A DNA stretch of 29,821 bases from DATDUW01 sp035290185 (GCA_035290185.1 DATDUW010000004.1:1-29821), one strand, 5' to 3'; positions 1 through 8,130 are shown, counted from the first letter of the stretch. The notes: generated by a model from the sequence alone, not told the origin. Numbers and translations are program-made.

Positions 1-128
1 TGGTGGAACGTTCTTTTGGTTGGCTTGAGAAATCCCGTCGTCTCTGGAAAAACTGTGAACGAAAACTTTCCACCAGCCTTCAGATGGTCACCCTGACTTT
101 CCTTGTTTTACTGTTGAAAAGATTATAG
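1..128 (+). CDS. IS5-family transposase, C-terminal end only
   Basis: The last 42 codons of a DDE transposase enter from the left edge, reading from base 3 to the TAG at 126-128. The peptide begins VERSFGWLEKSRRLWKNCER. This matches the region around the final catalytic Glu in IS5-family (IS427/ISL2-like) transposases, where V-E-R-x-F-x-W-L is typical. The final residues are hydrophobic and end in KRL. The rest of the gene and the left end of the element lie outside the window, so intactness cannot be judged. The match was made by eye, but the block is distinctive. Confidence 0.75.
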   Translation, partial: VERSFGWLEKSRRLWKNCERKLSTSLQMVTLTFLVLLLKRL

Positions 129-140
129 ACAGGCTCTGAG
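1..140 (+). mobile_element. Right end of an IS5-like insertion sequence (boundary inferred)
   Basis: The transposase stop at 126-128 is followed at once by GACAGGCTCTGAG (128-140). It resembles the short terminal inverted repeats that close many IS5-group elements a few bases after the transposase stop. The left repeat is not in view, so the boundary is an inference. Confidence 0.45.
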
Positions 141-176
141 AAGATCATTGCCTGGGCGGGGCAACAGCGAACGGGA

Positions 177-428
177 TTGGCCCCCAAAGGCTATCGACCG
201 GCTATCGAGAAGGAAATGTGTGAGGTTTGCAAAACACATCTGAAGGCGTTACGGCGGCGTAATGTCGTGGCCCTGGGTTCATTCGCTATCAATGACGGTG
301 GCTATCAGTCCGTCGCAGTGCTTGGACACTTTTGTTCCGAGCCACACCTCGACAGCGGGTCTTTCATTTGTGGTTGGGATGTTGACGACGGTCAGTCAGA
401 ATATTACTTCCTGTTCGTCGCCATATAG
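177..428 (+). CDS. Hypothetical small protein, possibly a gene cut by the IS
   Basis: An 83-residue frame starts at a TTG (177), with an in-frame ATG at 216 preceded by GAGAAGGAA. No family is recognised. A CxxC pair lies near residues 15-18 (CEVC), and the C-terminal half is acidic and aromatic. The frame stays open leftward to the transposase stop, so the ORF may be the 3' part of a gene interrupted by the insertion sequence. Codons look like real coding sequence and not a shadow, and they resemble those of the isolated genes at 9533 and 17393 more than those of the core genes. A strong terminator follows 18 bases downstream. It could be intact from 216 (70 residues) or a remnant. Confidence 0.5.
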   Translation: MAPKGYRPAIEKEMCEVCKTHLKALRRRNVVALGSFAINDGGYQSVAVLGHFCSEPHLDSGSFICGWDVDDGQSEYYFLFVAI

Positions 429-446
429 GCCAGCCCCCACCAAGCA

Positions 447-481
447 AAAAACCGTCGGCGCTCCTCTTGCCGGCGGTTTTT
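447..481. terminator. Bidirectional intrinsic terminator
   Basis: A 13-bp stem (447-459 with 469-481, one G-T wobble) closes a 9-base loop. It is flanked by A's on the left and T's on the right, so it works on both strands. It ends the small ORF on the plus strand and RNase Y on the minus strand, whose stop is 44 bases away. Confidence 0.85.
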
Positions 482-524
482 AAAATTGGTTTTGATTTCG
501 AAGATTCTTCGAATCCACGACGGA

Positions 525-2063
525 TTATCGAGCGTACTCAATCACCCGCGTCTCGCGGATAAGTGTCACTTTGATTTCGCCGGGGTATTGGAGTTCACCT
601 TCGATTTTGAGGGCAATGTCCTTCGCGAGCTTGTAAGCCGTGAGGTCGTCGATTTTTTCCGGTTGGACGAAAACGCGGATCTCGCGGCCGGCCTGGATGG
701 CGTAGGCTTTCTCCACACCTTCGAAGGAGGTCGCTGTTTTTTCGAGCTCCTCCATTCGCTGGATGAACTGCTCGAGCGACTGCTTGCGAGCTCCGGGTCT
801 GGCGCCACTGACGGCGTCTGCAGCTTTGATGATGGCACCTTCGATCGTGCGAGGCCGATCTTCGTGGTGGGCAATGGACTGGTAGGCAATTTCCTCAGGG
901 AATCCGAACTTCTTCATGATATTGTAACCGATCTCCGGATGGGCTCCCTGCATGTCGTGGTCCACAGCCTTGCCAACGTCATGAAACAGTCCTCCTTTTT
1001 TGCAGACGAACACGTCTGCGCCGATCTCCTCGGCAATCATGGCGGAAAGCTGAGCCACTTCGATGGAGTGTTGAAGGACATTTTGACCGTAGCTGGTGCG
1101 GTACTTAAGCCGCCCCAGGATAGAAACAAGCTTTGGGTCAATCGAAGAGACGGGAAGACCCAGGGTACAGAGCGCTTCTTCCCCACTTTTTTTAATGTCC
1201 ATTGCGAGCTGTTTTTTGGCATCATTGACCGCTTCTTCAATGCGTGCGGGCTGAATGCGACCATCCTTGACGAGCATTTCAAGCGCAATTTTGGCGACCT
1301 GGCGGCGAATGGGGGAAAAACCGCTGACCGTAATGGCCTCGGGGGTATCATCCACAATAAGCTCGGTGCCAGTTAGCAGTTCCAGGGCCTTGATATTACG
1401 TCCCTCCTTTCCGATGATGCGTCCTTTCATCTCGTCCGAAGGAAGTTGAACCGAGGTTGTTGTGGTTTCAATGGCCTGGGCAGAGGCAAAGCGGGTAATG
1501 GCCAGCGAGAGGAGTTTACAAGTTTGCTGTTCCAACTCTTCTTCCGTCATCTGTTCAAGTTTCCGAATGCGACTCAACAAGGTTTCCTGATGGTCTTCTT
1601 CAATGGAAGTTAAGAGACGCTTGAGAGCCTGTTCTTTGGAAAGACCGGAGATCTCCTGGAGTTTAACGGCTTCTTGTTTTTGTAGCTCCTCGAGCTCCTT
1701 TTTCATGTCCTCGGTCTGTTTGGCTTTTTCTTCAAGTTTATTTTTCTTTTCTTCCAATTCTAAAAGTTTTTGGTCAAAAAGTGTTTCCCGTTTTTCAAGA
1801 CGTTTTTGAGATTCCTGGATTTCTTGCCGGCGAGCTGTTTCCTCCTTTTTGACGTCCTCTATGGCCTTGAGGGATTTTTCTTTTGCCTCAAGAAGGAGTT
1901 CCTGTTGTTTTGCTTTGGCGTCTGTAAGCATTTTTTCTGCCCGGACGTCGGCATCACGCATGGTTTTGTGTGCTACGGCGCGACGCAGGGCATAACCGAG
2001 GGCGATCCCAATCGCCAGACCGACTATGAGAAGGAGAAGAAAGAAAGGATCAAAAGAAAACAT
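525..2063 (-). CDS. rny: Ribonuclease Y
   Basis: Membrane-anchored endoribonuclease that starts decay of many mRNAs. The 512-residue protein has the full family order. There is one N-terminal membrane helix (about 7-25) and a long charged coiled coil (about 35-165). A KH domain follows, with the G-K-E-G loop at 218-221. An HD domain has H332, the H361-D362 pair and D416 in KAADAVSG. An upstream in-frame ATG at 2156 would add 31 hydrophilic residues before the membrane anchor, which is atypical. The start at 2063 fits the family and has AAGG five bases upstream plus a T at -1. The gene is monocistronic and ends at the two-way terminator at 447-481. Confidence 0.95.
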   Translation of the reverse strand: MFSFDPFFLLLLIVGLAIGIALGYALRRAVAHKTMRDADVRAEKMLTDAKAKQQELLLEAKEKSLKAIEDVKKEETARRQEIQESQKRLEKRETLFDQKLLELEEKKNKLEEKAKQTEDMKKELEELQKQEAVKLQEISGLSKEQALKRLLTSIEEDHQETLLSRIRKLEQMTEEELEQQTCKLLSLAITRFASAQAIETTTTSVQLPSDEMKGRIIGKEGRNIKALELLTGTELIVDDTPEAITVSGFSPIRRQVAKIALEMLVKDGRIQPARIEEAVNDAKKQLAMDIKKSGEEALCTLGLPVSSIDPKLVSILGRLKYRTSYGQNVLQHSIEVAQLSAMIAEEIGADVFVCKKGGLFHDVGKAVDHDMQGAHPEIGYNIMKKFGFPEEIAYQSIAHHEDRPRTIEGAIIKAADAVSGARPGARKQSLEQFIQRMEELEKTATSFEGVEKAYAIQAGREIRVFVQPEKIDDLTAYKLAKDIALKIEGELQYPGEIKVTLIRETRVIEYAR

Positions 2064-2361
2064 AAAAGCCTTTTCGACGGAAACCGAGAAGGAGGATTGA
2101 CACGTTAATTCCAGGGGAAAGCGGCATTTTTTCAAGCGTTTTTTTGGATGGTTCAAGACGCTTGTACTAAATCAACGGTTCCGTGGGGAACCGTCAAAAC
2201 AAAGCGTGGATTGAACAGGAAAAAGAGACGCGAGAAAAAGCGAAGGCATAGGAATCAGTCGGGTCGCCGGTCCTTTCGTTTTCAACCGAAAGATGGATAG
2301 AATGAAAAACAAAATCGCCTTTTTATTCTGCCAGAAGAAGGGGGGTTTGGCAAGGGAAGAA
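2064..2361. other. Non-coding stretch between rny and the exporter operon, with one strong hairpin
   Basis: No convincing gene was found. The only long frame, on the minus strand from 2384 to 2172, has a biased composition and no family features. The notable element is a perfect 8-bp hairpin at 2175-2194 (ACGGTTCC, loop GTGG, GGAACCGT), about 110 bases upstream of the RNase Y start. It has no T-run on either side, so it is not a normal terminator. It would lie in a long rny leader if transcription starts farther upstream. Confidence 0.5.
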
Positions 2362-2390
2362 ACGTGACATTCAATTTTACGCATGTTAGG
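2362..2390 (+). promoter_or_regulatory. Sigma70-like promoter of the MacAB-like operon
   Basis: GTGACA (2362-2367), a 17-base spacer and TAGGAT (2385-2390), with an extended -10 TGT before it. The expected start of transcription is near 2397, only about five bases before the ATG at 2402. The mRNA would then be nearly leaderless. Confidence 0.6.
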
Positions 2391-2401
2391 ATAAAAACCT
2401 T

Positions 2402-4303
2402 ATGAAACGTCTTCTTTTTTCGTTTTTGAAAAAAAAATGGTGGATGGTTTTGGTTTTGGTCGTGGTTGGAGGCGTGGTTTATGCGGCTGTGGGTCGCAAG
2501 CCAAGCCCTCCGCAAATGGTGACGGTCGTTGTCGAACGAGGCGTCTTGCGCCAGAGTGTGGAAGCCACAGGCACGCTTGAGGCCATTGATCGGGTTGATT
2601 TGGCCTTTGATACGTCCGGCACGGTTCGTTCTCTTTTTGCAAAGGTAGGCGACGATGTGAAAGCCGGAGATCTTCTGGCAGAGCTTGAAGCGAACGATCT
2701 GCGTGCGGCCGTGCAAAGTGCTGGACGTGCGGTTCAGATTGCCCAGGCCAATCTTGCCAAGGCCGAGGCCGGATCCACAACGGAAGCTGTAGAGATCGCG
2801 CAAGCCGCGGTCACGGTGGCCGAGGCCGGTGTTTCCGCGGCTGCTGTTTCGTTTGAGAATTCCCAACAAGAAGCGGAAAAAACAAAAACGGTTGCAGACG
2901 AGCAGGTGGCAAGCGCCCAAGCGGCTCTGGAAAGTGCCAGCAGTGCTCTTTTAAATGTGCAGTCTAAGGATGTCCAAGCTGAAAAAGAGGCTTGGGAAGA
3001 TTTCGTCGGCATTCTCCAGACAGCCATGATTTCGGATCGCAGCGATCTGTCAGAGGCAGACGAGGTCTTGGGGATTGATAACGTTTCGGCCAATGATGAT
3101 TTTGAGGACGTCCTGTCTGCCACGGACGAATCCGTTTTGGTGGCTGCAGAGAATGCCTATGACATTGCAAAAAAGAGCCGGGATGCGGCTGAACCACTCA
3201 CGTTTGCCCTTACGACGGATGCTTCTTCGTCTTCGATAAATGTGGTCGTTGCTCTTGTAGAAACAGCTTTGGCAGATACGGCCGAGACATTGCTCTACAC
3301 ACGCCAAGCGCTGGATGCTACTGCTGTCAGTACGGCGACGTTTTCTTCCACAGAACTTTCCAATCTGAAGGCTTCGGTTGATACGGCTCGGCAGGATATT
3401 CAGAAAAAACAGGATGCCCTTGTCGCACAACTTCAGACGATTGAAACGCTGGTTGTTACGTCCAAAACCCAGGAAGACGCTGCTTCTCGAACGGTGGCAG
3501 AAGCTGAGCAGGCTGTCGTGAGCGCTCAAGCCTCCCAATCCAGCTCGATGGTGACCGTTGACGCCGCGGTGCGCTCGGCAGAAGCGGCTTTAGTTTCTCA
3601 GCAAGCGGCTCTTGTGCAGGCACAGGCCAATGTGGCCCAGGTGGAGGCGAATCCACGCTCTGTTGATCTTGCTCCGTTGGAAGCGGAAGTTGGGCGGACC
3701 CAGTCTGAGTTTGCTGCTGCACAGGCACGGCTTGCAAAAGCGGAAATTCGTTCTCCTATCGATGGCAAAGTGACCGATGTAAAGGTTGAGGAAGGCGAAC
3801 AGGTCGCTTCTGCCGCGGTTTCTCCCGTGGTCATCGTTCAGGCCACGCAAAAAGCGTTCAAGATTGTGGTTGATGTCCCCGAATCCGATATTGCCAAAGT
3901 TTCCGTGGATGATCTTGTGGAAATTACCTTTGATGCTTTCGGTGAAGATACCGTTGTGAAAGGAAGGGTGACGGAGATTGACCCGGCACAAAAAACAGTG
4001 GAAGGGGTTGTTTTCTATGAAACAACGGTCCATTTGGATACGACAGACGGATTAGATTTGAAGCCAGGCCTTTCCTCGAATGTAACGATCGTGACCGCGG
4101 AGGTGGCGGACGCTCTTATGATTCCCCAGCGGTCCGTTCTTGAGCGTGGAAAGGATAAATATGTCCGAGTTGCACGTCCGGCGGATCTCAATATTTACGA
4201 CGAACGGACCGTAAAAATCGGCTTGCGGGGGGATGAAGGGCGCGTGCAGGTTCTTAAAGGCCTTTCAGAGGGGGAAACGATCATTGTTTCCATTCGCGAT
4301 TGA
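2402..4303 (+). CDS. MacA/HlyD-like periplasmic adaptor with very long coiled coil
   Basis: Membrane-fusion (adaptor) subunit of an ABC exporter. It has one N-terminal membrane anchor (about 14-30) and a first lipoyl half (about 55-95). An Ala/Gln/Glu-rich helical region runs from about 100 to 445. The second lipoyl half (RSPIDGKVTDVKVEEGEQVA, about 450-470) is followed by a beta-barrel and a membrane-proximal domain to residue 633. Typical MacA proteins have about 370-400 residues; the excess lies in the helical region, which contains an acidic, less regular block at about 210-330. It is first of three genes: the ATPase starts 4 bases after its stop. The substrate cannot be told from sequence. 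With no TolC-like gene in view, the long hairpin may span the cell wall or S-layer and not reach an outer membrane. Confidence 0.88.
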   Translation: MKRLLFSFLKKKWWMVLVLVVVGGVVYAAVGRKPSPPQMVTVVVERGVLRQSVEATGTLEAIDRVDLAFDTSGTVRSLFAKVGDDVKAGDLLAELEANDLRAAVQSAGRAVQIAQANLAKAEAGSTTEAVEIAQAAVTVAEAGVSAAAVSFENSQQEAEKTKTVADEQVASAQAALESASSALLNVQSKDVQAEKEAWEDFVGILQTAMISDRSDLSEADEVLGIDNVSANDDFEDVLSATDESVLVAAENAYDIAKKSRDAAEPLTFALTTDASSSSINVVVALVETALADTAETLLYTRQALDATAVSTATFSSTELSNLKASVDTARQDIQKKQDALVAQLQTIETLVVTSKTQEDAASRTVAEAEQAVVSAQASQSSSMVTVDAAVRSAEAALVSQQAALVQAQANVAQVEANPRSVDLAPLEAEVGRTQSEFAAAQARLAKAEIRSPIDGKVTDVKVEEGEQVASAAVSPVVIVQATQKAFKIVVDVPESDIAKVSVDDLVEITFDAFGEDTVVKGRVTEIDPAQKTVEGVVFYETTVHLDTTDGLDLKPGLSSNVTIVTAEVADALMIPQRSVLERGKDKYVRVARPADLNIYDERTVKIGLRGDEGRVQVLKGLSEGETIIVSIRD

Positions 4304-4307
4304 CCGT

Positions 4308-5030
4308 ATGGTCTCAAGCAAGGTCCTCATGGAACTTCGCGGCGTCTCAAAGACCTATGTGAACGACGGCGTTGAGACCCCTGTCTTGCACGACGTCACT
4401 TTTTCGATGCAAGGAGGCGAGTTCGTGGCACTTATGGGTCCTTCCGGATCCGGCAAGTCCACCCTGATGCACCTACTTGGATTTTTGGATCGTATCACCG
4501 GCGGCGCTTATCTCTTTCGTGGAAAGGATGTCTCAGGATTGAGTGATGACGCATTGGCAGCCATGCGCCGCCGGGAAGTCGGATTCGTCTTTCAGGCATT
4601 TCATCTCCTTCCAAAATCGACCGTCCTGGACAACGTGATGCTTCCGATGGTTTACGCGGATGTTCCCCGTATTGAACGCCGGACACGGGCACAAAAAGCT
4701 TTAGAAGCCGTGGGTCTTAGCCACCGAACGGATCATCTGTCCAATCAGCTTTCCGGCGGGGAACGCCAACGCGTGGCCATCGCCCGAGCTTTGGTCAACG
4801 ATCCGTCCGTGGTTTTTGCTGACGAACCAACCGGCAACCTTGATTCGAAATCCGGCACGGCTGTGCTTAATCTTTTGCAATCGCTCAATGCCGCTGGGCG
4901 TACCATTATTATGGTAACGCATGAGACCGAAGCGGCCGAATACGCTGGGCGAGTCATCCGCATCCGCGATGGTGCTGTTGTTTCTGATACGGTGAATGCA
5001 AACCAACGGACAGGGACGTACGAGAAGTAA
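4308..5030 (+). CDS. ABC transporter ATP-binding protein (MacB/LolD type)
   Basis: The ATPase that powers the neighbouring permease, 240 residues. The motifs are complete: Walker A GPSGSGKST (44-52), Q-loop Q96, signature LSGGERQ (148-154), Walker B VVFADE ending at D172-E173, D-loop GNLD and H-loop H205. The sequence type is that of MacB/LolD ATPases, which pair with FtsX-like permeases. Two starts are possible. ATG 4308 is 4 bases after the adaptor stop and has the T at -1 shared by core genes here. ATG 4329 has AAGG five bases upstream but C at -1. I prefer 4308, with moderate certainty. The operon order adaptor-ATPase-permease matches macAB-type exporters. Confidence 0.93.
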   Translation: MVSSKVLMELRGVSKTYVNDGVETPVLHDVTFSMQGGEFVALMGPSGSGKSTLMHLLGFLDRITGGAYLFRGKDVSGLSDDALAAMRRREVGFVFQAFHLLPKSTVLDNVMLPMVYADVPRIERRTRAQKALEAVGLSHRTDHLSNQLSGGERQRVAIARALVNDPSVVFADEPTGNLDSKSGTAVLNLLQSLNAAGRTIIMVTHETEAAEYAGRVIRIRDGAVVSDTVNANQRTGTYEK

Positions 5031-5032
5031 TT

Positions 5033-6268
5033 ATGCGTTTTTCTGATCTCTTTCAAACATCTTCCGCTTCCATTGGGCGTAATAAATCGCGCTCCATTTT
5101 GACGATCTTGGGCATCGTGATCGGCATTGCCGCCGTGATTCTCATGCTTTCTATTGGCCAGAGTGCACAAGGGCTCATTCTCAGTCAGGTTACGGATTTG
5201 GGTTCAGATTTGATTTTCGTTGAGCCGTCTTCCGGGGACACGGCTTCCAATGGTCCTCCGAATCCGTTTGTGGAGCAGTCTCTTACTATGGATGACGTGA
5301 AGGCGTTGGATCGCAGCGAGCTTTTTGCCCAAGTTTCCGCCATGGTTGTTTCCACGTTCGCTGTCAGCCACGATCAGGAGAATAAGTTTACGACTGTGGT
5401 CGGTGTAACGGAAGGATATCTTGACGTCTTTCCGGCTGATGTCGCCAAAGGAAGATTTATTGACCGGGCGGATGTTGATGCAAACACACGTGTGGCTGTG
5501 CTGGGGAAAGAGATAGCGGAAAATCTTTTTGGGGACCAGGATCCGGTTGGAAAGACCATTAAAATTAAGCAAACGAATTTTCAGGTCGTGGGTGTTTTGG
5601 CTGAACAAGGATCCCGTTTTTTTCAGAATTTAGACCTGCGCATTGCCGTCCCTGTTACGACCGGACAGCAGTCGCTTTTTGGAACAGATACCGTGAACTT
5701 CGTCGTTGTAAAGGCAAAGGGAGATGTGGATTATGCCAAGGAGGAAATCCGTTGGATTCTGCGGGATCGGCACCACATTGACAATCCTGCCGGTGATCCA
5801 ACCAAAGACGATTTTTCCGTTACAACGCAAAATGACGCTGTGGAGACCATCGGCGTCATCGGTGGTGTACTGACGATTCTCCTCGCATCCATCGCGGCCA
5901 TCAGTCTTGTGGTGGGCGGCATCGGCATCATGAATATCATGCTCGTGTCTGTGACCGAGCGCACGCGCGAAATCGGCCTGCGCAAGGCCGTGGGCGCGAC
6001 CCAAGGCGATGTCTTGCGCCAATTCCTTGTGGAGGCCGTGTTGTTGACGTCTGTCGGTGGCATCATCGGGGTTCTTCTGGGCGTTGGATTTTCTCTTCTT
6101 TCCGGCCGCATTATCGCGTCTTATGTCGAGGGATGGGACGCTGTCGTTCCCCTCGATGCCATTTTTATGGGGCTGGCCGTTTCTACGGTCGTGGGGCTTG
6201 TTTTCGGTCTTTATCCCGCCCGCCGCGCCGCCCGTCTTGATCCGATTGAAGCGCTAAGATACGAGTGA
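5033..6268 (+). CDS. MacB-like ABC transporter permease (FtsX domain)
   Basis: A 411-residue membrane subunit with one helix near the N-terminus (about 20-42), a large extracytoplasmic MacB-type core domain (about 45-270), and a C-terminal FtsX domain with three helices (about 280-400). The block EIGLRKAVGAT, typical of MacB/FtsX permeases, lies between the first two C-terminal helices. The gene starts two bases after the ATPase stop, so the two are translationally coupled. ATPase and permease are separate polypeptides, unlike E. coli MacB where they are fused. Together with the adaptor this should form a tripartite-like exporter for a peptide, lipid or small molecule. No terminator was found after it. 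Confidence 0.92.
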   Translation: MRFSDLFQTSSASIGRNKSRSILTILGIVIGIAAVILMLSIGQSAQGLILSQVTDLGSDLIFVEPSSGDTASNGPPNPFVEQSLTMDDVKALDRSELFAQVSAMVVSTFAVSHDQENKFTTVVGVTEGYLDVFPADVAKGRFIDRADVDANTRVAVLGKEIAENLFGDQDPVGKTIKIKQTNFQVVGVLAEQGSRFFQNLDLRIAVPVTTGQQSLFGTDTVNFVVVKAKGDVDYAKEEIRWILRDRHHIDNPAGDPTKDDFSVTTQNDAVETIGVIGGVLTILLASIAAISLVVGGIGIMNIMLVSVTERTREIGLRKAVGATQGDVLRQFLVEAVLLTSVGGIIGVLLGVGFSLLSGRIIASYVEGWDAVVPLDAIFMGLAVSTVVGLVFGLYPARRAARLDPIEALRYE

Positions 6269-6311
6269 TTTTTTCCATTTTTTTGTTCCTTTGCTTGCAC
6301 TTTCGTCGAAT

Positions 6312-7652
6312 ATGATTCCTCTCTATCATCTCACCACCTTCGGTTGCCAGATGAATAAGTCCGATTCCGAACGGGTCGAGACCGTGCTTCAGGCTATGGG
6401 ATTCGCGCCAACGGAAGAACGGGATCAGGCGGATCTGATTCTCATCAATACGTGTTCCGTGCGCCAGAGCGCGGAGGATCGGGTGTTCGGGCTTGCGCGA
6501 GAGTTCGCGGTCCTTAAAGAGAAAAATCCTCGGCTCATCATAGGGGTGACGGGTTGCATGGCAGGGCGGGATGTCCAGGGAAAGCTCAAGGAAAAGATGC
6601 CAACAGCGGATCTCTTTTTTCCTATTTCCGACCTAGCTCAATTACCGCGTTGGATTGCGGAGCTGCGGCCAGAGTTTGTGAACTCCGAGGATTTCCCTGC
6701 GGATTATTTGAAGATTCAGCCGAAGTATTCTTCGACGTTTCAAGCATACATCCCCATTCAATCCGGTTGTAATAAGTTCTGTTCTTATTGTGTTGTGCCT
6801 TTTAGCCGCGGGCGCGAATACAACCGATCCGTTCGTGAAATTCTGGACGAGATTCGAGCACTGGCTGAAAAGGGTTGCGTGGAGGTAACGCTTTTGGGCC
6901 AGACCGTTAACAGCTATAAGGCGCCGGATGCGGAAACATTTTCTCCTTTCAATCCCTATCGAAATTCGTTTGCCGCCTTACTTTGGGAAATCAATCAGAT
7001 TTCTGGCATTTTGCGCTTGCATTTTACGGCTCCACATCCGGTGCATATGGATGATGAAGTGATCGACGCTCTGGCACTTCCTGCGCATGTGAACTATCTC
7101 CATCTTCCCGTTCAGGCTGGGGACGATGAAGTTCTTCGCCGTATGAATCGACGGTATACGCGCGAACAGTATTTGGACATTATCTGTCGCCTTCGAAAAC
7201 GTCTTCCATCCATTGCGGTGGGGACGGACATTATCGTTGGTTTTTGCGGAGAGACAGAGGAACAATTCGAGCGGACCGTTGATCTGTATAAAGAAGTCGG
7301 ATTCGATATCAGCTATACGGCTGTGTATTCACCACGCTCTGGGACGCTTGCAGCGAAAGCGTTTCCTGACGATGTGTCGCGTGCGGAAAAGCGCCGACGT
7401 TGGAACGTCCTTCAGGAGCTCATGGAGCGCATAGTCCTTGAAAAGAATCAGGCGTACGTTGGGAGGACCGTTTCCGTACTTGTTGAACAGTTTTTGTCCT
7501 CTCCTTCCGGAGCGGAGAAGGGGCTGTGTACCGGCCATTCGCGGGAGACAAAGGTTGTTCAGTTTCCGGGAGACCGATCGTTTGTTGGGACGATTCAGGA
7601 TGTCCGTATTCGGCACGCAAAGGAGTGGGTTTTGACCGGGGAACGAGTTTAG
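6312..7652 (+). CDS. miaB: tRNA-2-methylthio-N6-dimethylallyladenosine synthase
   Basis: Radical-SAM methylthiotransferase that converts i6A37 to ms2i6A37 in tRNAs reading UNN codons. The N-terminal cluster cysteines are C12 (GCQMN), C48 (NTCSVR) and C82 (GCMAG). The radical-SAM triad C153-x3-C157-x2-C160 is in SGCNKFCSYC. The C-terminal 70 or so residues form a TRAM domain. The pattern GCQMN with NTCSVR favours MiaB over RimO or MtaB. An upstream in-frame TTG at 6291 would add seven residues; ATG 6312 fits the family start and has T at -1. The pathway partner miaA lies just downstream, separated by the DUF559 element. Confidence 0.93.
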   Translation: MIPLYHLTTFGCQMNKSDSERVETVLQAMGFAPTEERDQADLILINTCSVRQSAEDRVFGLAREFAVLKEKNPRLIIGVTGCMAGRDVQGKLKEKMPTADLFFPISDLAQLPRWIAELRPEFVNSEDFPADYLKIQPKYSSTFQAYIPIQSGCNKFCSYCVVPFSRGREYNRSVREILDEIRALAEKGCVEVTLLGQTVNSYKAPDAETFSPFNPYRNSFAALLWEINQISGILRLHFTAPHPVHMDDEVIDALALPAHVNYLHLPVQAGDDEVLRRMNRRYTREQYLDIICRLRKRLPSIAVGTDIIVGFCGETEEQFERTVDLYKEVGFDISYTAVYSPRSGTLAAKAFPDDVSRAEKRRRWNVLQELMERIVLEKNQAYVGRTVSVLVEQFLSSPSGAEKGLCTGHSRETKVVQFPGDRSFVGTIQDVRIRHAKEWVLTGERV

Positions 7653-7672
7653 GATTTTTTGAATAATTGCTC

Positions 7673-7711
7673 TCCTCCTTCCCAAGGGGGAGATTAAAGA
7701 GGGGGTTGCCA
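7673..7711 (+). repeat. Left inverted repeat of the DUF559 cassette
   Basis: This arm holds CCTTCCCAAGGGGGA and then AGGGGGTTGCCA, separated by a few bases. The reverse complement of 8095-8129 carries the same two blocks with a spacer 4 bases shorter. The outer block is also partly self-complementary (CCTT...AAGG). Confidence 0.85.
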
Positions 7712-7741
7712 GCATTCACTTGATCCGTAATAAGTTTATTC

Positions 7742-8110
7742 ATGAAAATTTTTAGCACACGAAAAGACAAACATTTGCGTCGTCGATTAAGAAATGAAAT
7801 GCCATTGGCAGAACGATGTCTTTGGTTGCCCTTAAAAGAATATCGACAGGATTTTAAATTTCGTCGGCAACAGAGCGTTGGACCTTACATCGTTGATTTC
7901 TATTGTCCAAAAGCCAAACTCATTATCGAAGTAGATGGTCCATCTCATACGGAGCCTGGCGCTGAAAAACAAGATGCCTTACGCGATCGATTTATGAAAG
8001 AACAAGGTCTTTTTGTTCTTCGCTTTACGAACGAGGAAATCTATCAAAGTTTGGTATCCGTCATCGAAAGAATACATCAATTTTTATCAGCCGGTGGCAA
8101 CCCCCTGTAG
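7742..8110 (+). CDS. DUF559 endonuclease-domain protein (Vsr/PD-(D/E)XK fold)
   Basis: A 122-residue protein of the DUF559 family, related to very-short-patch-repair and restriction-type nucleases. A basic N-terminus with an early Glu (PLAERCLW, E24) precedes the catalytic core. That core has D52 in YIVDFYCP, then E63-V-D65 in LIIEVDG and HTEPGAEKQDALRDRF downstream. The catalytic residues appear intact. The last residues (GGNPL and stop) are encoded inside the right inverted repeat. The gene sits alone between miaB and miaA. Its codons are more AT-rich (AAA, ATT, TTT) than the neighbours, which suggests transfer. Targets and biological role are unknown; repair or self-mobilisation are both possible. 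Confidence 0.88.
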   Translation: MKIFSTRKDKHLRRRLRNEMPLAERCLWLPLKEYRQDFKFRRQQSVGPYIVDFYCPKAKLIIEVDGPSHTEPGAEKQDALRDRFMKEQGLFVLRFTNEEIYQSLVSVIERIHQFLSAGGNPL

Positions 8111-8130
8111 TCCCCCTTGGGAAGGGGGAC
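8095..8130 (-). repeat. Right inverted repeat of the DUF559 cassette
   Basis: TGGCAACCCCCT and TCCCCCTTGGGAAGG (8095-8124) are the inverse of the left arm at 7673-7711. The repeat overlaps the 3' end of the nuclease gene (stop at 8108-8110) and ends 22 bases before miaA. Confidence 0.85.

Larger units (their letters stand above)
7673..8130 (+). mobile_element. DUF559 nuclease cassette bounded by inverted repeats
   Basis: About 458 bases between miaB and miaA hold a single nuclease gene enclosed by roughly 35-base imperfect inverted repeats. The right repeat includes the last codons and stop of the gene. Start context (C at -1) and AT-rich codons differ from the flanking genes. Gene plus repeats look like one transposable or homing unit. 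The DUF559 family is known, but I infer mobility from the layout alone. Confidence 0.6.

Noticed and set aside
486..1376. Open frame of 296 codons on the plus strand
   Set aside because: It is exactly antisense to the RNase Y KH and HD domains, has no family features, and mirrors the codon structure of rny.
2172..2384. Minus-strand frame of 70 codons between rny and the exporter
   Set aside because: Composition is biased, it overlaps the promoter and hairpin, and no family or ribosome site supports it.
4329..5030. Alternative ATPase start at 4329 with AAGG upstream
   Set aside because: It cannot be excluded, but the start at 4308 sits 4 bases after the adaptor stop and has the T at -1 common to the core genes.
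7672..8130. Inverted repeats read as simple transcription terminators
   Set aside because: Each arm can fold, but no T-run follows, and the two arms match each other over 27 bases, which fits element ends better.
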